IMG/VR virus record: IMGVR_UViG_3300010160_000035
Location: 1 to 64,000 of that record
DNA length: 64,000 nucleotides
Direction: 5' to 3' (one strand)
Source: a virus
The position numbers were made by a program, and so were the translations under genes. Shown piece after piece: positions 54,001-62,553 of this stretch. Under the pieces are notes generated by a model. That model made no database searches. It worked only from the letters and a program-made list of their open reading frames with translations, and was not told the DNA's origin. Each line of letters begins with the position of its first letter. Positions within the stretch are counted from its first letter, which is position 1.

Positions 54001-54806
54001 CTAGCAGTCCAACTATATCAATATATGCTCCTGCAAATACAGGTACTATTTTAAATACTGCTACTATTTCAGCAGTAACTACTGGTGGTGTTACAATAAA
54101 AACAACTCCAACACCTACGTTTAATGGTGGTACAGATACTACTACTACTGTAGCATTAAATGTTTTTTCAGGAGGTGGTTATACTATTTATGATAAAGTT
54201 AGATTTACAGCAGACCCTGATATATATACTTGGGAATATACTGATGATCTTATAAACGGTAATTTAACTTATACTAATCTTACAGCTTCTCCTAATTATA
54301 TTAATACAGGTGCATTTTTTGGTGGTATTGATAATACTGCAGGACAATTTAGTTTAGTATTAACTAATACACCGCCTGCTTTTCCAGCTTTATTTTATGT
54401 TTTATATAATGACTCTACGCCTGTTATTTATGATTCATTTCAAGAATGGGTAGATGCTGTAAATAATTCTGCTAGTAACTTAGATTTTAGTACTTCTGTT
54501 TTAACTACAGATTTTACAGTACATTCACCTGAAGACAGTTTTGCTTATTTTAATAATTCTGAATTAGCAATAGACTATACATATGCATCACCACAATGGA
54601 GTGGTTTTAATTATAGTAATACAGAGACAATTATTAATGGGTTAGACCCTGTATTAACATCTTATGAAGGTATATTTGAAGCAGGTGTATTAGGTAATTT
54701 TATAAAGAGTAATAACCCTTGTACACCTACAATAGCAACACAGACTTGTTTAACTAATAACCAAGCAAGTAAAATTATACAACATATAAACAAACTAACA
54801 AAATAA
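51069..54806 (+). CDS. Giant repeat-containing tail fibre/spike protein
   Basis: This 1245-aa protein starts with a short helical domain and Cys cluster (TCNCCVEGDF, about residue 63), then a long series of beta domains. A motif of the type (Y/F)-x-GG-x-D-x-T recurs: EGGTDATL, GGDDVPED, SGGSDTTA, SGGLDAVA, NGGTDTTT, FGGIDNTA. Each is followed by a hydrophobic strand, which suggests tandem homologous domains of 90-150 residues. The C-terminus is again helical with two Cys (NPCTP, TQTCL). It is probably a long fibre or adhesin on the virion. Confidence 0.75.
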   Translation: MILTPLNIQVAIIKAFYALAKKSVKYYTGLALGKNNTCLFKEIRLLRAYVEILRNFEIVGSTITCNCCVEGDFNVLLNSDLPVTDTPIQFGCDNQGYMVYNGIGYEFTYFYDDANKKIVIDFSGVLNDVVITITDVQFTDTCDITGNAVSPIEVATIDEITEPPVTVDNDFGTWDGNITIYESDGSTELVPPISLTIPAADMDNVEAILELWNTTYPEWILQYFEGQFVLYSPFDNVNYTDYIVKFKQYEGGTDATLDFDLSELPPFITENTPSYADILFEQPTFAASHVAETTIALSSGRLPYNVTADPASVTILIPIDQFAVGEPATMSIPLYELFNSTNQDFYYLGMPMFSHSGTYTGMPQLIDDFNVNNGQGFTASYGGIQPISETLATASNISTLFNIAVPTDVYTARLFNQSLSINLTIGTYTVGGDDVPEDIANFIAADIIAQDIFEGTVSVSGTVITLTAPTGTGASWNAVYSFTIQRNATRINTYVFSGGVGVPTTPIYLLNITALNIYPQTDYDGGIIEIRYPTEMYDPDGGQFAGAVDNTDGIVKFTNSYLGPNIIYNTGPSIPPSEIFTSIYDMLDSFNFSNTLLAQATVTGTSGPNYVVNIVVPTPPAWAYNGTTLKYEYISNRTYINIGTYSGGSDTTAATYTLVILDDSNDPFLTVIGTGNFSNYQGIVNSLNSQSTFNSDFIASLSVNNIIITTLYDPQGAFYNDYSFQLALDYTSMQYTANDFVSTVGIMSGGLDAVAPNITLVNEFIPLTILDLPQNSYDVDGISGFVDYFNGLSPYNYSAEYLGTSQDLPEILSQSLLNMPSLTGDIPNTVLKAFYAPSVISAPTLIGTFTPTTGGDYTPSGLALGLANAVNLNVWDGTATTNLSTLILSSPSGTFGSYNNYISAVTLKVPNAKAIVNVTFLTPSTGAGTVELTVSFGSVSLGIQSIPVAQTAVQWATAYKNRINSGTGTHGYTAFTSTSSPTISIYAPANTGTILNTATISAVTTGGVTIKTTPTPTFNGGTDTTTTVALNVFSGGGYTIYDKVRFTADPDIYTWEYTDDLINGNLTYTNLTASPNYINTGAFFGGIDNTAGQFSLVLTNTPPAFPALFYVLYNDSTPVIYDSFQEWVDAVNNSASNLDFSTSVLTTDFTVHSPEDSFAYFNNSELAIDYTYASPQWSGFNYSNTETIINGLDPVLTSYEGIFEAGVLGNFIKSNNPCTPTIATQTCLTNNQASKIIQHINKLTK

Positions 54807-54811
54807 AAAAT

Positions 54812-55207
54812 ATGAGTAATTATTATCCAGCTGGAAGGCTGTACCAAAAACTAATGATTGCATTAGATCCTAGTGCAAAATGTGTAGTAATTGCAGCAGC
54901 ACTTACTGGTGGTGGTAGTGCTAAAGCAATATTAAAAACAGACTTTGCTGCTACACCTGCTAAATACCCAAACTATACAACAGAATCATTTGCTGAAATG
55001 TTAGATCAAGTAAATATGTTTCAAATTATAGGAGCAACTGGCCAAGCTGCATATAAATTTAACGACAGTGCAACATCTGGAGCTATAGTAGCTCCTACTG
55101 AAGTTCAAGGTGGAGTATATTTATACGGGCAAGAAAACTTTAATAACTTGTATTTTACTGCAGGTACTATTACACACTTAGCTTTATTTATTAAACCTAC
55201 ACCTTAA
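54812..55207 (+). CDS. Small structural protein of the fibre cluster
   Basis: This 131-aa beta-rich protein ([20 protein letters not shown]...) lies between the two large fibre genes. Its stop overlaps the next start by one base. No recognised family. It may be a fibre adaptor or knob. Confidence 0.65.
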   Translation: MSNYYPAGRLYQKLMIALDPSAKCVVIAAALTGGGSAKAILKTDFAATPAKYPNYTTESFAEMLDQVNMFQIIGATGQAAYKFNDSATSGAIVAPTEVQGGVYLYGQENFNNLYFTAGTITHLALFIKPTP

Positions 55208-58200
55208 TGGCATTTTTTGGTAACAAGAGAAAGGACTTTAGTATTCAACCACCTAGGCAACAGGTAGATGGTACTCCTTTTTTTGTTACTGATAGTGCTA
55301 ATATAGATTTTACATTAGCTAATTTAAATTTAACTGCTAACTTAACTACAACAGGAATAACAGCAGGTACTTATGGTGATGCTACACATATACCTATATT
55401 AACATTAGATAGTTATGGTAGAGTAACAGGAGTAAGTACAACTACATTCTCAGCAGCAGGTATATTATTACAAACTAATACTGTAACTAATGCTACACAA
55501 ACTATATTAAACTTAGTAAATGGTACTGATATATCCATTGTTGATGATACTTTAGGCAATATTACTATTTCATATACAGGTACTGGAGGTAGTGCAGTTT
55601 GGGGTTCTATTACAGGTACATTAACTAGTCAAACAGATTTAATTACTTATCTATCAACTAATTACCAACCTATAGGTAGTTATCAACCTCAACTTAATGG
55701 TACAGGATTTGTTAAAGCTGCTGGTACTACAATATCTTATGATAATAATACTTATTATTTAGCAAGTAATCCTAGTAATTTCATAACAGCATCTGCTTTA
55801 ACTCCATATTTAACTATTACTAGTGCAGCTGCTACATATGAACCTATAATAACAGCAGGAACAATCTCTCAATATTGGAGAGGTGATAAAACTTGGCAAA
55901 CATTTCCCACTATACCAACTGTTGGTACTTGGGGTGCTCTTAATTACCCTGCATGGACTACAGGTACTCCATTTGTTAAAATGACTGCTGCTGGTACATT
56001 TGCTTTAGATACTAATACATATCTAACTACAATATCAGGATTAAATATATCTTTATTAACTAATGATTCTGGGTATATAACTTCATCTGCTTTAACAGGG
56101 TATGTACCAAATACTAGAACATTAACTATCAATGGTACTACATATGATTTATCAGCAGATAGGTCTTGGACTATACCTACATTTACTTCACCTCTTACAA
56201 CTAAAGGTGATATATATGTAAGAAATGGAAGTGCAGATACAAGGCTTGGTGTAGGAAGTGATACATATGTTCTTATAGCAGATAGTACGACATCTACAGG
56301 GCTTAAATGGGGGTCTAACACAACACCTCCTGCAAGTGGATACTATTTTGCAATATCAGATAGTACAACACAAGATAATCCAACTGCCAATATACCAAGA
56401 GCAGTTAAATTCAATACTACCGATTTAGCTAATGGATTCTCTTTACAAACAGAAACTGCTGTTTTTACAGGAACAATCAACAATGGTGGCGCAGGAGCAG
56501 GAACAATATTAAATGTTACAGGTGTTACATCAGGAACATTAAAAGTGGGTATGGTGTTAACAGGTGGCAGTATAACTGCTGGTACATTCATATCTGCATT
56601 TACAAGTGGTACAGGAGGAATAGGTACTTATGTAGTTTCTATTTCACAAAATAGAACATCTGCTACCTATACAGGAACAATGACTTCGCAGATTGTTGTT
56701 GCCCATACTGGCATCTATAATATTCAGTTTTCATCACAAATGGATAAAACTGATGCAGGTGTTGATTATGTTAATTTTTGGCTTAGAAGAAATGGAGCTG
56801 ATGTAACTGCAAGTTCTGGTGTTGTTTCATTACAGGGAAATTCTCCTGCATACATGATGGCTGCTTGGAATTATCTTATAGAATTAATAGAAAATGATGT
56901 AATAGAGTTATATTGGGGTAGTGCTGATGTTGGTATGTCAATATTAGCAGAAACAGCTCAGACAAGCCCATTTGCACATCCTTCTATACAATCTACAATA
57001 CTTACAATTACTCAGCAGAGTGGTATATTGGCAGGGACGGGTATCACCGCCATCAACAGTCTTACGGCATCAGCACAGACATTATCAAGTACTGACCTTA
57101 ACATATCATCTTCTGTAGCAACGCATACATTTTCAATAGCCAACAACGCTGTTACGTATGCTAAAATGCAAGCTATATCAGCAGTATCGAAGCTGCTTGG
57201 TTCTAGCTCTACTACCACACCTGTACAAGAGATAACACCAACGAAGTCAATAAATATATTAACTACTAATCTAGAACTAGTAAACGATCAAACTTCGCCA
57301 GCTTATCCTGGCGTTTATGGTATTGATTCCGCAGGGGCGAAAAATTGGCGTTCAGATGCAAGCGTAAGGGGAAACATTCCCCTATTAAATATGCAAGAAT
57401 CTTATCCCGTAGGAACAAATCAAACGGGTATTTTATACGTCGCAAGTGTTAGCAAACTTTACGTTTGTAATTTATCAGGAAGTACAGTCAATATTTTCGA
57501 TACTACAACAGGCGTTTTGCTTTCTACAATAGCCGTTACAAATGCTTATAAACCATTTTACATTGCATCAATTAATGAAGTTTGGGTAACTTCAACAACA
57601 TTATTAACAATTAATAGAATAAGTGCAACATTGAATAGTTCACTTGGAACTATAATTGGTGCAACTATATTCGGAACAGAGGCGATTGAATATTCATCGA
57701 CAAAAGTTTTTATTTGCTGCGGAAATGCAACGGGAACGATAATGTTAATTAATCCGTCTACATTATTAGTTACATCTACAATTGCATTAAATGTTCCAGC
57801 ATCTCCACAAGGAATGGTATTAAATACAAATGTAGCTTCTTCGCAATACGATAAAATAATTGTTTCAGCATCTGCTGGAGTTGCAATATTAAACCCATCA
57901 ACAAACGCAATAACTACAACCGTTGTTAATCCTTCAAGTTCAATAAGCACAGGAACGAAAATTAGATATATAACATCGACAAATCAATATGTTTTATCAA
58001 GTTTCGGAAATAATTCAATTGTCGTTTTAGATATTGCAAGCGCAACAACATTTACTTTAAATTCAACTATTAGAAATTTGCCTGGTATTTTAGATGTTGG
58101 ATTAGATGAAACAAGCGGTTATATTTTTACTGCATTTACAGGACTTACAAGTGCTTCACAATTATTTATTTCGCTAATTGATTTAACAAGTAAAAAGGTT

Positions 58201-58341
58201 AAAATAACAATTGGAACAAATGTTCTTTGTGGTTCTGCTTCTACCTCAGGATACTTAGCAATGGATACGCCAAATACACGTTTCTTTATTTGTGGGCGTT
58301 CATCCAATACAAATGTTGCAACTACAATTAAATATTTATAA
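55207..58341 (+). CDS. Tail fibre with receptor-binding beta-propeller tip
   Basis: This 1044-aa protein begins with strand-rich fibre repeats ([18 protein letters not shown] and GDKTWQTFP types are usual in phage fibres), has a C1q-like or jelly-roll middle (about residues 380-600) and ends with a beta-propeller of about 340 residues ([36 protein letters not shown]). From about 57,035 the DNA becomes much richer in CpG and in codons such as GCG, ACG and CGT. The tip seems to have been exchanged with another phage. Confidence 0.85.
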   Translation: MAFFGNKRKDFSIQPPRQQVDGTPFFVTDSANIDFTLANLNLTANLTTTGITAGTYGDATHIPILTLDSYGRVTGVSTTTFSAAGILLQTNTVTNATQTILNLVNGTDISIVDDTLGNITISYTGTGGSAVWGSITGTLTSQTDLITYLSTNYQPIGSYQPQLNGTGFVKAAGTTISYDNNTYYLASNPSNFITASALTPYLTITSAAATYEPIITAGTISQYWRGDKTWQTFPTIPTVGTWGALNYPAWTTGTPFVKMTAAGTFALDTNTYLTTISGLNISLLTNDSGYITSSALTGYVPNTRTLTINGTTYDLSADRSWTIPTFTSPLTTKGDIYVRNGSADTRLGVGSDTYVLIADSTTSTGLKWGSNTTPPASGYYFAISDSTTQDNPTANIPRAVKFNTTDLANGFSLQTETAVFTGTINNGGAGAGTILNVTGVTSGTLKVGMVLTGGSITAGTFISAFTSGTGGIGTYVVSISQNRTSATYTGTMTSQIVVAHTGIYNIQFSSQMDKTDAGVDYVNFWLRRNGADVTASSGVVSLQGNSPAYMMAAWNYLIELIENDVIELYWGSADVGMSILAETAQTSPFAHPSIQSTILTITQQSGILAGTGITAINSLTASAQTLSSTDLNISSSVATHTFSIANNAVTYAKMQAISAVSKLLGSSSTTTPVQEITPTKSINILTTNLELVNDQTSPAYPGVYGIDSAGAKNWRSDASVRGNIPLLNMQESYPVGTNQTGILYVASVSKLYVCNLSGSTVNIFDTTTGVLLSTIAVTNAYKPFYIASINEVWVTSTTLLTINRISATLNSSLGTIIGATIFGTEAIEYSSTKVFICCGNATGTIMLINPSTLLVTSTIALNVPASPQGMVLNTNVASSQYDKIIVSASAGVAILNPSTNAITTTVVNPSSSISTGTKIRYITSTNQYVLSSFGNNSIVVLDIASATTFTLNSTIRNLPGILDVGLDETSGYIFTAFTGLTSASQLFISLIDLTSKKVKITIGTNVLCGSASTSGYLAMDTPNTRFFICGRSSNTNVATTIKYL

Positions 58342-58343
58342 TT

Positions 58344-58514
58344 ATGCGAGTTCAAATAAGAAATGGGGAAATTATCGGGTACGGGTTTGAATTATACGGG
58401 GATGAAAGTTTTGAAGGCGCGCCTGAAGATTATACTTTTGAAAAATATTCTTATACGCCAAACGTGGACGGTTCTTTTAATCCCAATGGATTTGTTTTAA
58501 TTGAAAATAATTAG
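58344..58514 (+). CDS. Very small protein linked to the fibre tip (56 aa)
   Basis: ATG at 58344 opens MRVQIRNGEIIGYGFELYGD and onwards, ending at TAG 58514. It has the same foreign base composition as the propeller (gcgcgcc, acggg, gtggacgg) and lies three bases after it, so the two probably moved together. It may be a fibre chaperone or a tip subunit; this is inference. Confidence 0.6.
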   Translation: MRVQIRNGEIIGYGFELYGDESFEGAPEDYTFEKYSYTPNVDGSFNPNGFVLIENN

Positions 58515-58516
58515 CT

Positions 58517-58972
58517 ATGAGCAAGATAACATCAACCAGCAAGAATGGAATAAACCTTATCAAGTCATTTGAAGGTTGTAAACTACAAGCATATAATGAT
58601 CCTGGAACTGGAGGATTACCAATTACTATTGGATGGGGTAATACAACTAAAGAAGATGGTAGTAAGTTTAAACTAGGTGATAAAATAACACAAGAAAGAG
58701 CAGATGCTTTATTCTTAAATTTACTTCCTAGATATGAAAAGAAAGTTATTGATAATATTACAGTACTTCTAACACAAAACCAATTTGATGCTTTAGTTTC
58801 TTTCTGTTGGAATTGTGGATACTCATCTACTCTATTCTCATTAATCAATACTAAAACTAGTAATGAAACAGTATATGATTGGTGGATTTCTCACTACATT
58901 AAAGGTGGGGGTAAGATACTAAAAGGTCTAGTTAGACGTAGAAAAGCTGAAGCTGATTTATACTTTGCTTAA
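58517..58972 (+). CDS. Endolysin: T4-type lysozyme (GH24)
   Basis: This 151-aa protein has the GH24 catalytic pattern: E19 (KSFEG), D28 (AYNDPG) and T37 (PITIGWGN), followed by FDALVSFCWNCG and a WWISHYIKGGGK ... GLVRRRKAEADLY ending, as in phage lambdoid/T4-like lysozymes. It cuts the peptidoglycan glycan chain. No signal peptide is present, so it needs a holin (predicted at 61794). Confidence 0.95.
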   Translation: MSKITSTSKNGINLIKSFEGCKLQAYNDPGTGGLPITIGWGNTTKEDGSKFKLGDKITQERADALFLNLLPRYEKKVIDNITVLLTQNQFDALVSFCWNCGYSSTLFSLINTKTSNETVYDWWISHYIKGGGKILKGLVRRRKAEADLYFA

Positions 58973-58977
58973 TTAAG

Positions 58978-58985
58978 TATCTTTG
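58978..58985 (+). promoter_or_regulatory. Possible -7 box
   Basis: TATCTTTG lies four bases before the start of the 156-aa exported protein, so a transcript from here would be leaderless. A good -33 TTG was not found. Confidence 0.4.
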
Positions 58986-58989
58986 TAGT

Positions 58990-59460
58990 ATGAAGAAATT
59001 CCTACTTTGCCTGCCATTATTGTTAGTATTTACTTTTGTAGGAGGAGATCAACCTTCTGCCTATATACAAGGAGATGTAACTATACAGCCTATTGTAGAG
59101 AATGAAGATTTAGATATTAAATCACAATACATAAGAAGCATCAAAGTATACTACAAAGACCCATTAGAAAAGCCTATCATATTACAGAACAACCAAGCTT
59201 TATACAACTATTGCTCAGATTCAACATTAGTTATTTTTAAATCTGTTGCAGATTCTATAAAAGTACCTAGTGTTAAAAGAATGTCTTGTGAGATAATGGC
59301 TATTATTAACCTAACTAAAAGAGATTCTGAGTGGTTAAAGTCACATATTGTCAATGAAGTTGCAGTAGTAAACACTATTACAGATAACAGATTCTCTGTT
59401 TATATGGATGATACTGAGTACTTTAGAAGACTAATGCTTAAATACAATGCAAAGTATTAA
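58990..59460 (+). CDS. Exported protein of the lysis cassette
   Basis: This 156-aa protein begins MKKFLLCLPLLLVFTFVGGD, a signal peptide. The mature part has two Cys (NYCSD, MSCEI) and no known motif. It is between the lysozyme and the adhesin-like genes. A periplasmic or outer-membrane role in lysis is possible. Confidence 0.7.
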   Translation: MKKFLLCLPLLLVFTFVGGDQPSAYIQGDVTIQPIVENEDLDIKSQYIRSIKVYYKDPLEKPIILQNNQALYNYCSDSTLVIFKSVADSIKVPSVKRMSCEIMAIINLTKRDSEWLKSHIVNEVAVVNTITDNRFSVYMDDTEYFRRLMLKYNAKY

Positions 59461-60331
59461 ATGGATACTGCTATTAGTAACAAGCATAAGTTTTGCTCAA
59501 TGTCCAAATATAGGATTTGAAAGTAATAACTTTAGTGGATGGGTAGGTAGCAGAGGAGCTTGTTGTCCTATAGTTATGACAAATGCAGGTATAGTTGCTA
59601 ATAGACATACTATAACTTCAGGAACAGCAACAGACCCTAGTACTTGTAATGTAGTTCCAATAGTTGCTCCAGGAAGTATTCATTCTGCTAGATTAGGTAA
59701 TAATGATGTTAATGCAGAAGCTGAAGGTTTAAGTTATAATTTTACAGTAACACCAACATCTAATTTAATTACATATCAGTATGCTGTAGTGTTTGAAGAT
59801 CCAGGACATACACCATCACAACAACCTAGATTTGAAGCATCAATAGTTAGAGCTAATGGAACTGTTGTATCATGTACACAATTTACAGCAACTGCAGCTA
59901 GTGGTTTAACAGGATTTCAATTTTGTAATAGCATTGATGTTTTAGGATTACCAGTAATTGTTAGATACAAGAATTGGAGTACAATAGCTGCAGATGTTTC
60001 TGCATACATGGGTCAAACTTTAACTTTAAAATTTAAAACAGGAGACTGCTCACAAGGAGGACACTTTGGTTATGCTTATGTAGATGCTAGTTGTGGACCA
60101 TTACAATTAGCTATAGATTACTGTGTTAATGATATGTATGCAGTAGTTACTGCACCATCAGGATTCTTTACTTACTTATGGTCTACAGGAGAAACTACAC
60201 AAACTATTTATGTAAATCCACTGCAAGCTATTAATGTTACTTGCACTATAACAACTGTCTCAGGCTGCACATCTACAGTATCAGTACCAATAACACCAAT
60301 TGCTAATTTCCCTGCAATCTATACCAATTAA
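59447..60331 (+). CDS. Exported adhesin-like protein with PKD-like C-terminal domain
   Basis: This 294-aa protein starts with MQSIKWILLLVTSISFAQ, a signal peptide. The first domain (CPNIGFESNNFSGWVGSRG...) resembles the domain that starts many large secreted Bacteroidota adhesins. The last ~80 residues (FTYLWSTGETTQTIYVNP ... VSGCTSTVSVPITP) are a PKD/Ig-like repeat found in gliding-motility adhesins. It ends IYTN. It resembles the N-terminal part of a host T9SS adhesin as a separate gene. Confidence 0.75.
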   Translation: MQSIKWILLLVTSISFAQCPNIGFESNNFSGWVGSRGACCPIVMTNAGIVANRHTITSGTATDPSTCNVVPIVAPGSIHSARLGNNDVNAEAEGLSYNFTVTPTSNLITYQYAVVFEDPGHTPSQQPRFEASIVRANGTVVSCTQFTATAASGLTGFQFCNSIDVLGLPVIVRYKNWSTIAADVSAYMGQTLTLKFKTGDCSQGGHFGYAYVDASCGPLQLAIDYCVNDMYAVVTAPSGFFTYLWSTGETTQTIYVNPLQAINVTCTITTVSGCTSTVSVPITPIANFPAIYTN

Positions 60332-60357
60332 TTGTATTTATTTTATAGTTATCTTTG
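60332..60357 (+). promoter_or_regulatory. Predicted promoter of the second adhesin-like gene
   Basis: TATCTTTG (60350-60357) matches the -7 box and TTG (60332-60334) lies 15 bases upstream. It sits in the only gap of this gene group, 12 bases before the start at 60369. Confidence 0.55.
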
Positions 60358-60368
60358 TAAAATACTAT

Positions 60369-60929
60369 ATGAAAAATTTGGTAGTGTCAATTATTTTTAT
60401 ATTACTTTGTGCAACATGTTATGCACAAGTACCTACACCCCTTGTTGCCAATGGACAAACTGTCTGTGTAGGTGCTAATCACTACTATGGGGATCAAGTA
60501 ATTACACCATCATCTACTTATGCATTTAGTATAACACCAGTTCAAGCATTTAGTGTTGTAGGAAAACAAATAAATGTTACTTGGAATATACAAGGAGTAT
60601 ATACTATTACTATGACAGAAACAACATCTTCAGGATGCTTGTATACAACTACTTGTATTATTACTGTATTGCCTCCTATAACAATAGCATTAGATCCTAT
60701 TGTTGTATGTCAAGATGGATTACCACAAACTATAACAGGAACTAACATTGGCTCTAACCCATCTTTTAGTGGAGTAGGAGTATCTAATAATACATTTAAT
60801 CCTTCAGGTATATTACCTGGGATATATACTATAAACCTAACTTCAACAACAGCTAATGGTTGTGCTACAGTAGGCACCACAACAGCAACAATAAATCCAC
60901 TACCAACAGGCATTATATATACAGATTAA
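60369..60929 (+). CDS. Exported adhesin-like protein with PKD/Ig-like repeats
   Basis: The 186-aa product starts with MKNLVVSIIFILLCATCYAQ, a signal peptide; this Met (60369) is chosen because it follows a promoter, while the open frame starts earlier. It has two Ig/PKD-like repeats (VTWNIQGVYTITMTETTSSG and GILPGIYTINLTSTTANG) like those of secreted Bacteroidota adhesins, and ends IIYTD, close to the IYTN end of the gene before. Its stop overlaps the next start by one base. Confidence 0.75.
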   Translation: MKNLVVSIIFILLCATCYAQVPTPLVANGQTVCVGANHYYGDQVITPSSTYAFSITPVQAFSVVGKQINVTWNIQGVYTITMTETTSSGCLYTTTCIITVLPPITIALDPIVVCQDGLPQTITGTNIGSNPSFSGVGVSNNTFNPSGILPGIYTINLTSTTANGCATVGTTTATINPLPTGIIYTD

Positions 60930-61486
60930 TGAAACTATATGCATTGTTTTGTTTAATTAGTTTAAATATAAATGCACAGACACTTAAAGAATATGAACTA
61001 TGCAATGACTATTTAACTAAAGAAATTAGAGCTGTAACTACAAATGCTGTTGTAAGTTGGGAGGTTTCACCTTATGTACCATACCAAGTAAGTAATAATG
61101 TTATGACTATTACTTTTAGCAGTACAGGCTATTATGTTATAAGTGCTGATTTTAGAAGTGGTGATTGTTATAAAGAAGATAAAATAATAATAATAATAAA
61201 AGAATGTACAGAGACTTTTATTTATTTTCCCAATAGCTTTACACCTAATGGTGATAATGACAATGAAAGCTTTGGACCAAAAGGAATAAATGTTTATGAT
61301 TTTAAAATGTATGTATATAACAGATGGGGAGAGTTAATCTTCACTGCAAAGGATATAAGTGATAAATGGAATGGCTATTATAAAGATAGAATATGTCAAA
61401 GTGATATATATGTTTATAAAGCATTCTATAAAGATAAAAGAGGTAAGGAGTATAATAAAATTGGTAAAATAGCACTAATCAAATAA
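60929..61486 (+). CDS. Exported protein with T9SS type B (CHU_C) sorting domain
   Basis: This 185-aa protein has a signal peptide (MKLYALFCLISLNINAQ) and one Ig-like domain (residues ~18-95). Residues 97-185 form a gliding-motility-associated C-terminal domain (CHU_C): YFPNSFTPNGDNDN, then YVYNRWGELIF, KWNGYYKD and DIYVYKAFYKDKRG with a final KIGKIALIK. In hosts this domain sends proteins through the T9SS. With the two genes before it, it looks like an adhesin split over three genes. A TAATG overlap couples it to the preceding gene. Confidence 0.88.
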   Translation: MKLYALFCLISLNINAQTLKEYELCNDYLTKEIRAVTTNAVVSWEVSPYVPYQVSNNVMTITFSSTGYYVISADFRSGDCYKEDKIIIIIKECTETFIYFPNSFTPNGDNDNESFGPKGINVYDFKMYVYNRWGELIFTAKDISDKWNGYYKDRICQSDIYVYKAFYKDKRGKEYNKIGKIALIK

Positions 61487-61495
61487 ACCTAACTT

Positions 61496-61810
61496 ATGGA
61501 TCAGAACTTACTATTAGCAATCATTGCAGGAGCATCATCAACATTGACAATCCTTATACCTAAAATGTTACCTCACAGTAAAAAGAAAGATGCTATTGAG
61601 ATGTATGCAGAATTACAAGAAAAACTATTTAGTGAAATAGATAGATTAGAGAAAAAGATAATACTATTAGAAAACAAAGAAAAGGAAGCTGTTAGTGTAG
61701 AAGAAAAACTCACTAAGAGAATCATGGAACTAGAACAAGAAAATAAAAGACAAGCTTATGAAATTGAACAACTTAAAGCAGAACTTGCTAAACATGTCAA
61801 AAACTACTAA
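61496..61810 (+). CDS. Membrane-anchored coiled-coil protein (possible spanin)
   Basis: This 104-aa protein has one N-terminal membrane segment (LLLAIIAGASSTLTILIPKM) and a long coiled coil (residues ~30-100). That is the layout of an inner-membrane spanin (Rz-like), and the position in the lysis cassette fits. No Rz1-like lipoprotein overlaps it, so the assignment is tentative. Confidence 0.65.
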   Translation: MDQNLLLAIIAGASSTLTILIPKMLPHSKKKDAIEMYAELQEKLFSEIDRLEKKIILLENKEKEAVSVEEKLTKRIMELEQENKRQAYEIEQLKAELAKHVKNY

Positions 61811-62051
61811 AGACTCATTCATTGAATCCCTTAAAGGTAGCAGTGGTAAAATAGACCATAAAAGATTAACAGTATTAGCTTTTGTATTGATGTTTGTTGG
61901 TATAACTATAGTAGGCTTGTATAAAAAAACACCTATTGTAAACCAAGCATTAATGGAAACTATACTGTATATAATTGGATCTGTTATATTAGGAGGGATG
62001 GGATTAACAAAAATAAAAACAAAAACAGAAACAACTACAAATGAAACTTAG
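61794..62051 (+). CDS. Probable holin
   Basis: The 85-aa product begins MSKTTKDSFIESLKGSSG at 61794, overlapping the previous gene by 17 bases; the frame is open from 61758. It has two membrane segments (LTVLAFVLMFVGITIVGLY and ETILYIIGSVILGGMGL) and a polar C-terminus (KIKTKTETTTNET), a common holin layout. It would release the lysozyme and the M15 peptidase. Confidence 0.7.
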   Translation: MSKTTKDSFIESLKGSSGKIDHKRLTVLAFVLMFVGITIVGLYKKTPIVNQALMETILYIIGSVILGGMGLTKIKTKTETTTNET

Positions 62052-62553
62052 TAAAAACTTCACATTAGATGAGTTACTCAAGTCACCATCTGCAACCAGG
62101 TGGGGCTTTGAAGAACAGTTTACACCTACACAAGACATAGTAAATAACCTTACTTTGTTGTGTAATAAAGTGTTACAACCTATTAGAGATATTCTAAAAG
62201 ATACATTAACAGTATCATCTGGATATAGATGTCCTAGATTAAATGCTAAAATTGGTGGTGCCTACACTATTATTAATGGTAAACCTGTACAAAGTTCACA
62301 GCATTGTTTTGGACAAGCTGCAGATATTGGTTATACTAAACTAGGTGCAGAGCATAACAACTTAATTTTAGCAGCTATCAAAGAATTAATGTCTGATCCA
62401 ACTTTTGTATTTGACCAATGTATAGTAGAATTTGGTACAGATACTAATCCTGCTTGGGTACATATTTCTTATTCAGAGAGAAAAAACAGAATGCAAGTGC
62501 TTAGAGCATACAAGTCAGGTAAAAAAACATTATATAAAGAATGGAAACTATGA
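62041..62553 (+). CDS. Peptidoglycan peptidase M15 (D-Ala-D-Ala carboxypeptidase-like endolysin)
   Basis: This 170-aa protein has the M15 zinc site: SGYRCPRLNAKIGG, H88 and D95 (SSQHCFGQAADIG) and H141 (AWVHISY). Such phage enzymes cut peptidoglycan cross-bridges or stem peptides. It is the second lytic enzyme of the cassette, next to the GH24 lysozyme. Confidence 0.92.
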   Translation: MKLSKNFTLDELLKSPSATRWGFEEQFTPTQDIVNNLTLLCNKVLQPIRDILKDTLTVSSGYRCPRLNAKIGGAYTIINGKPVQSSQHCFGQAADIGYTKLGAEHNNLILAAIKELMSDPTFVFDQCIVEFGTDTNPAWVHISYSERKNRMQVLRAYKSGKKTLYKEWKL

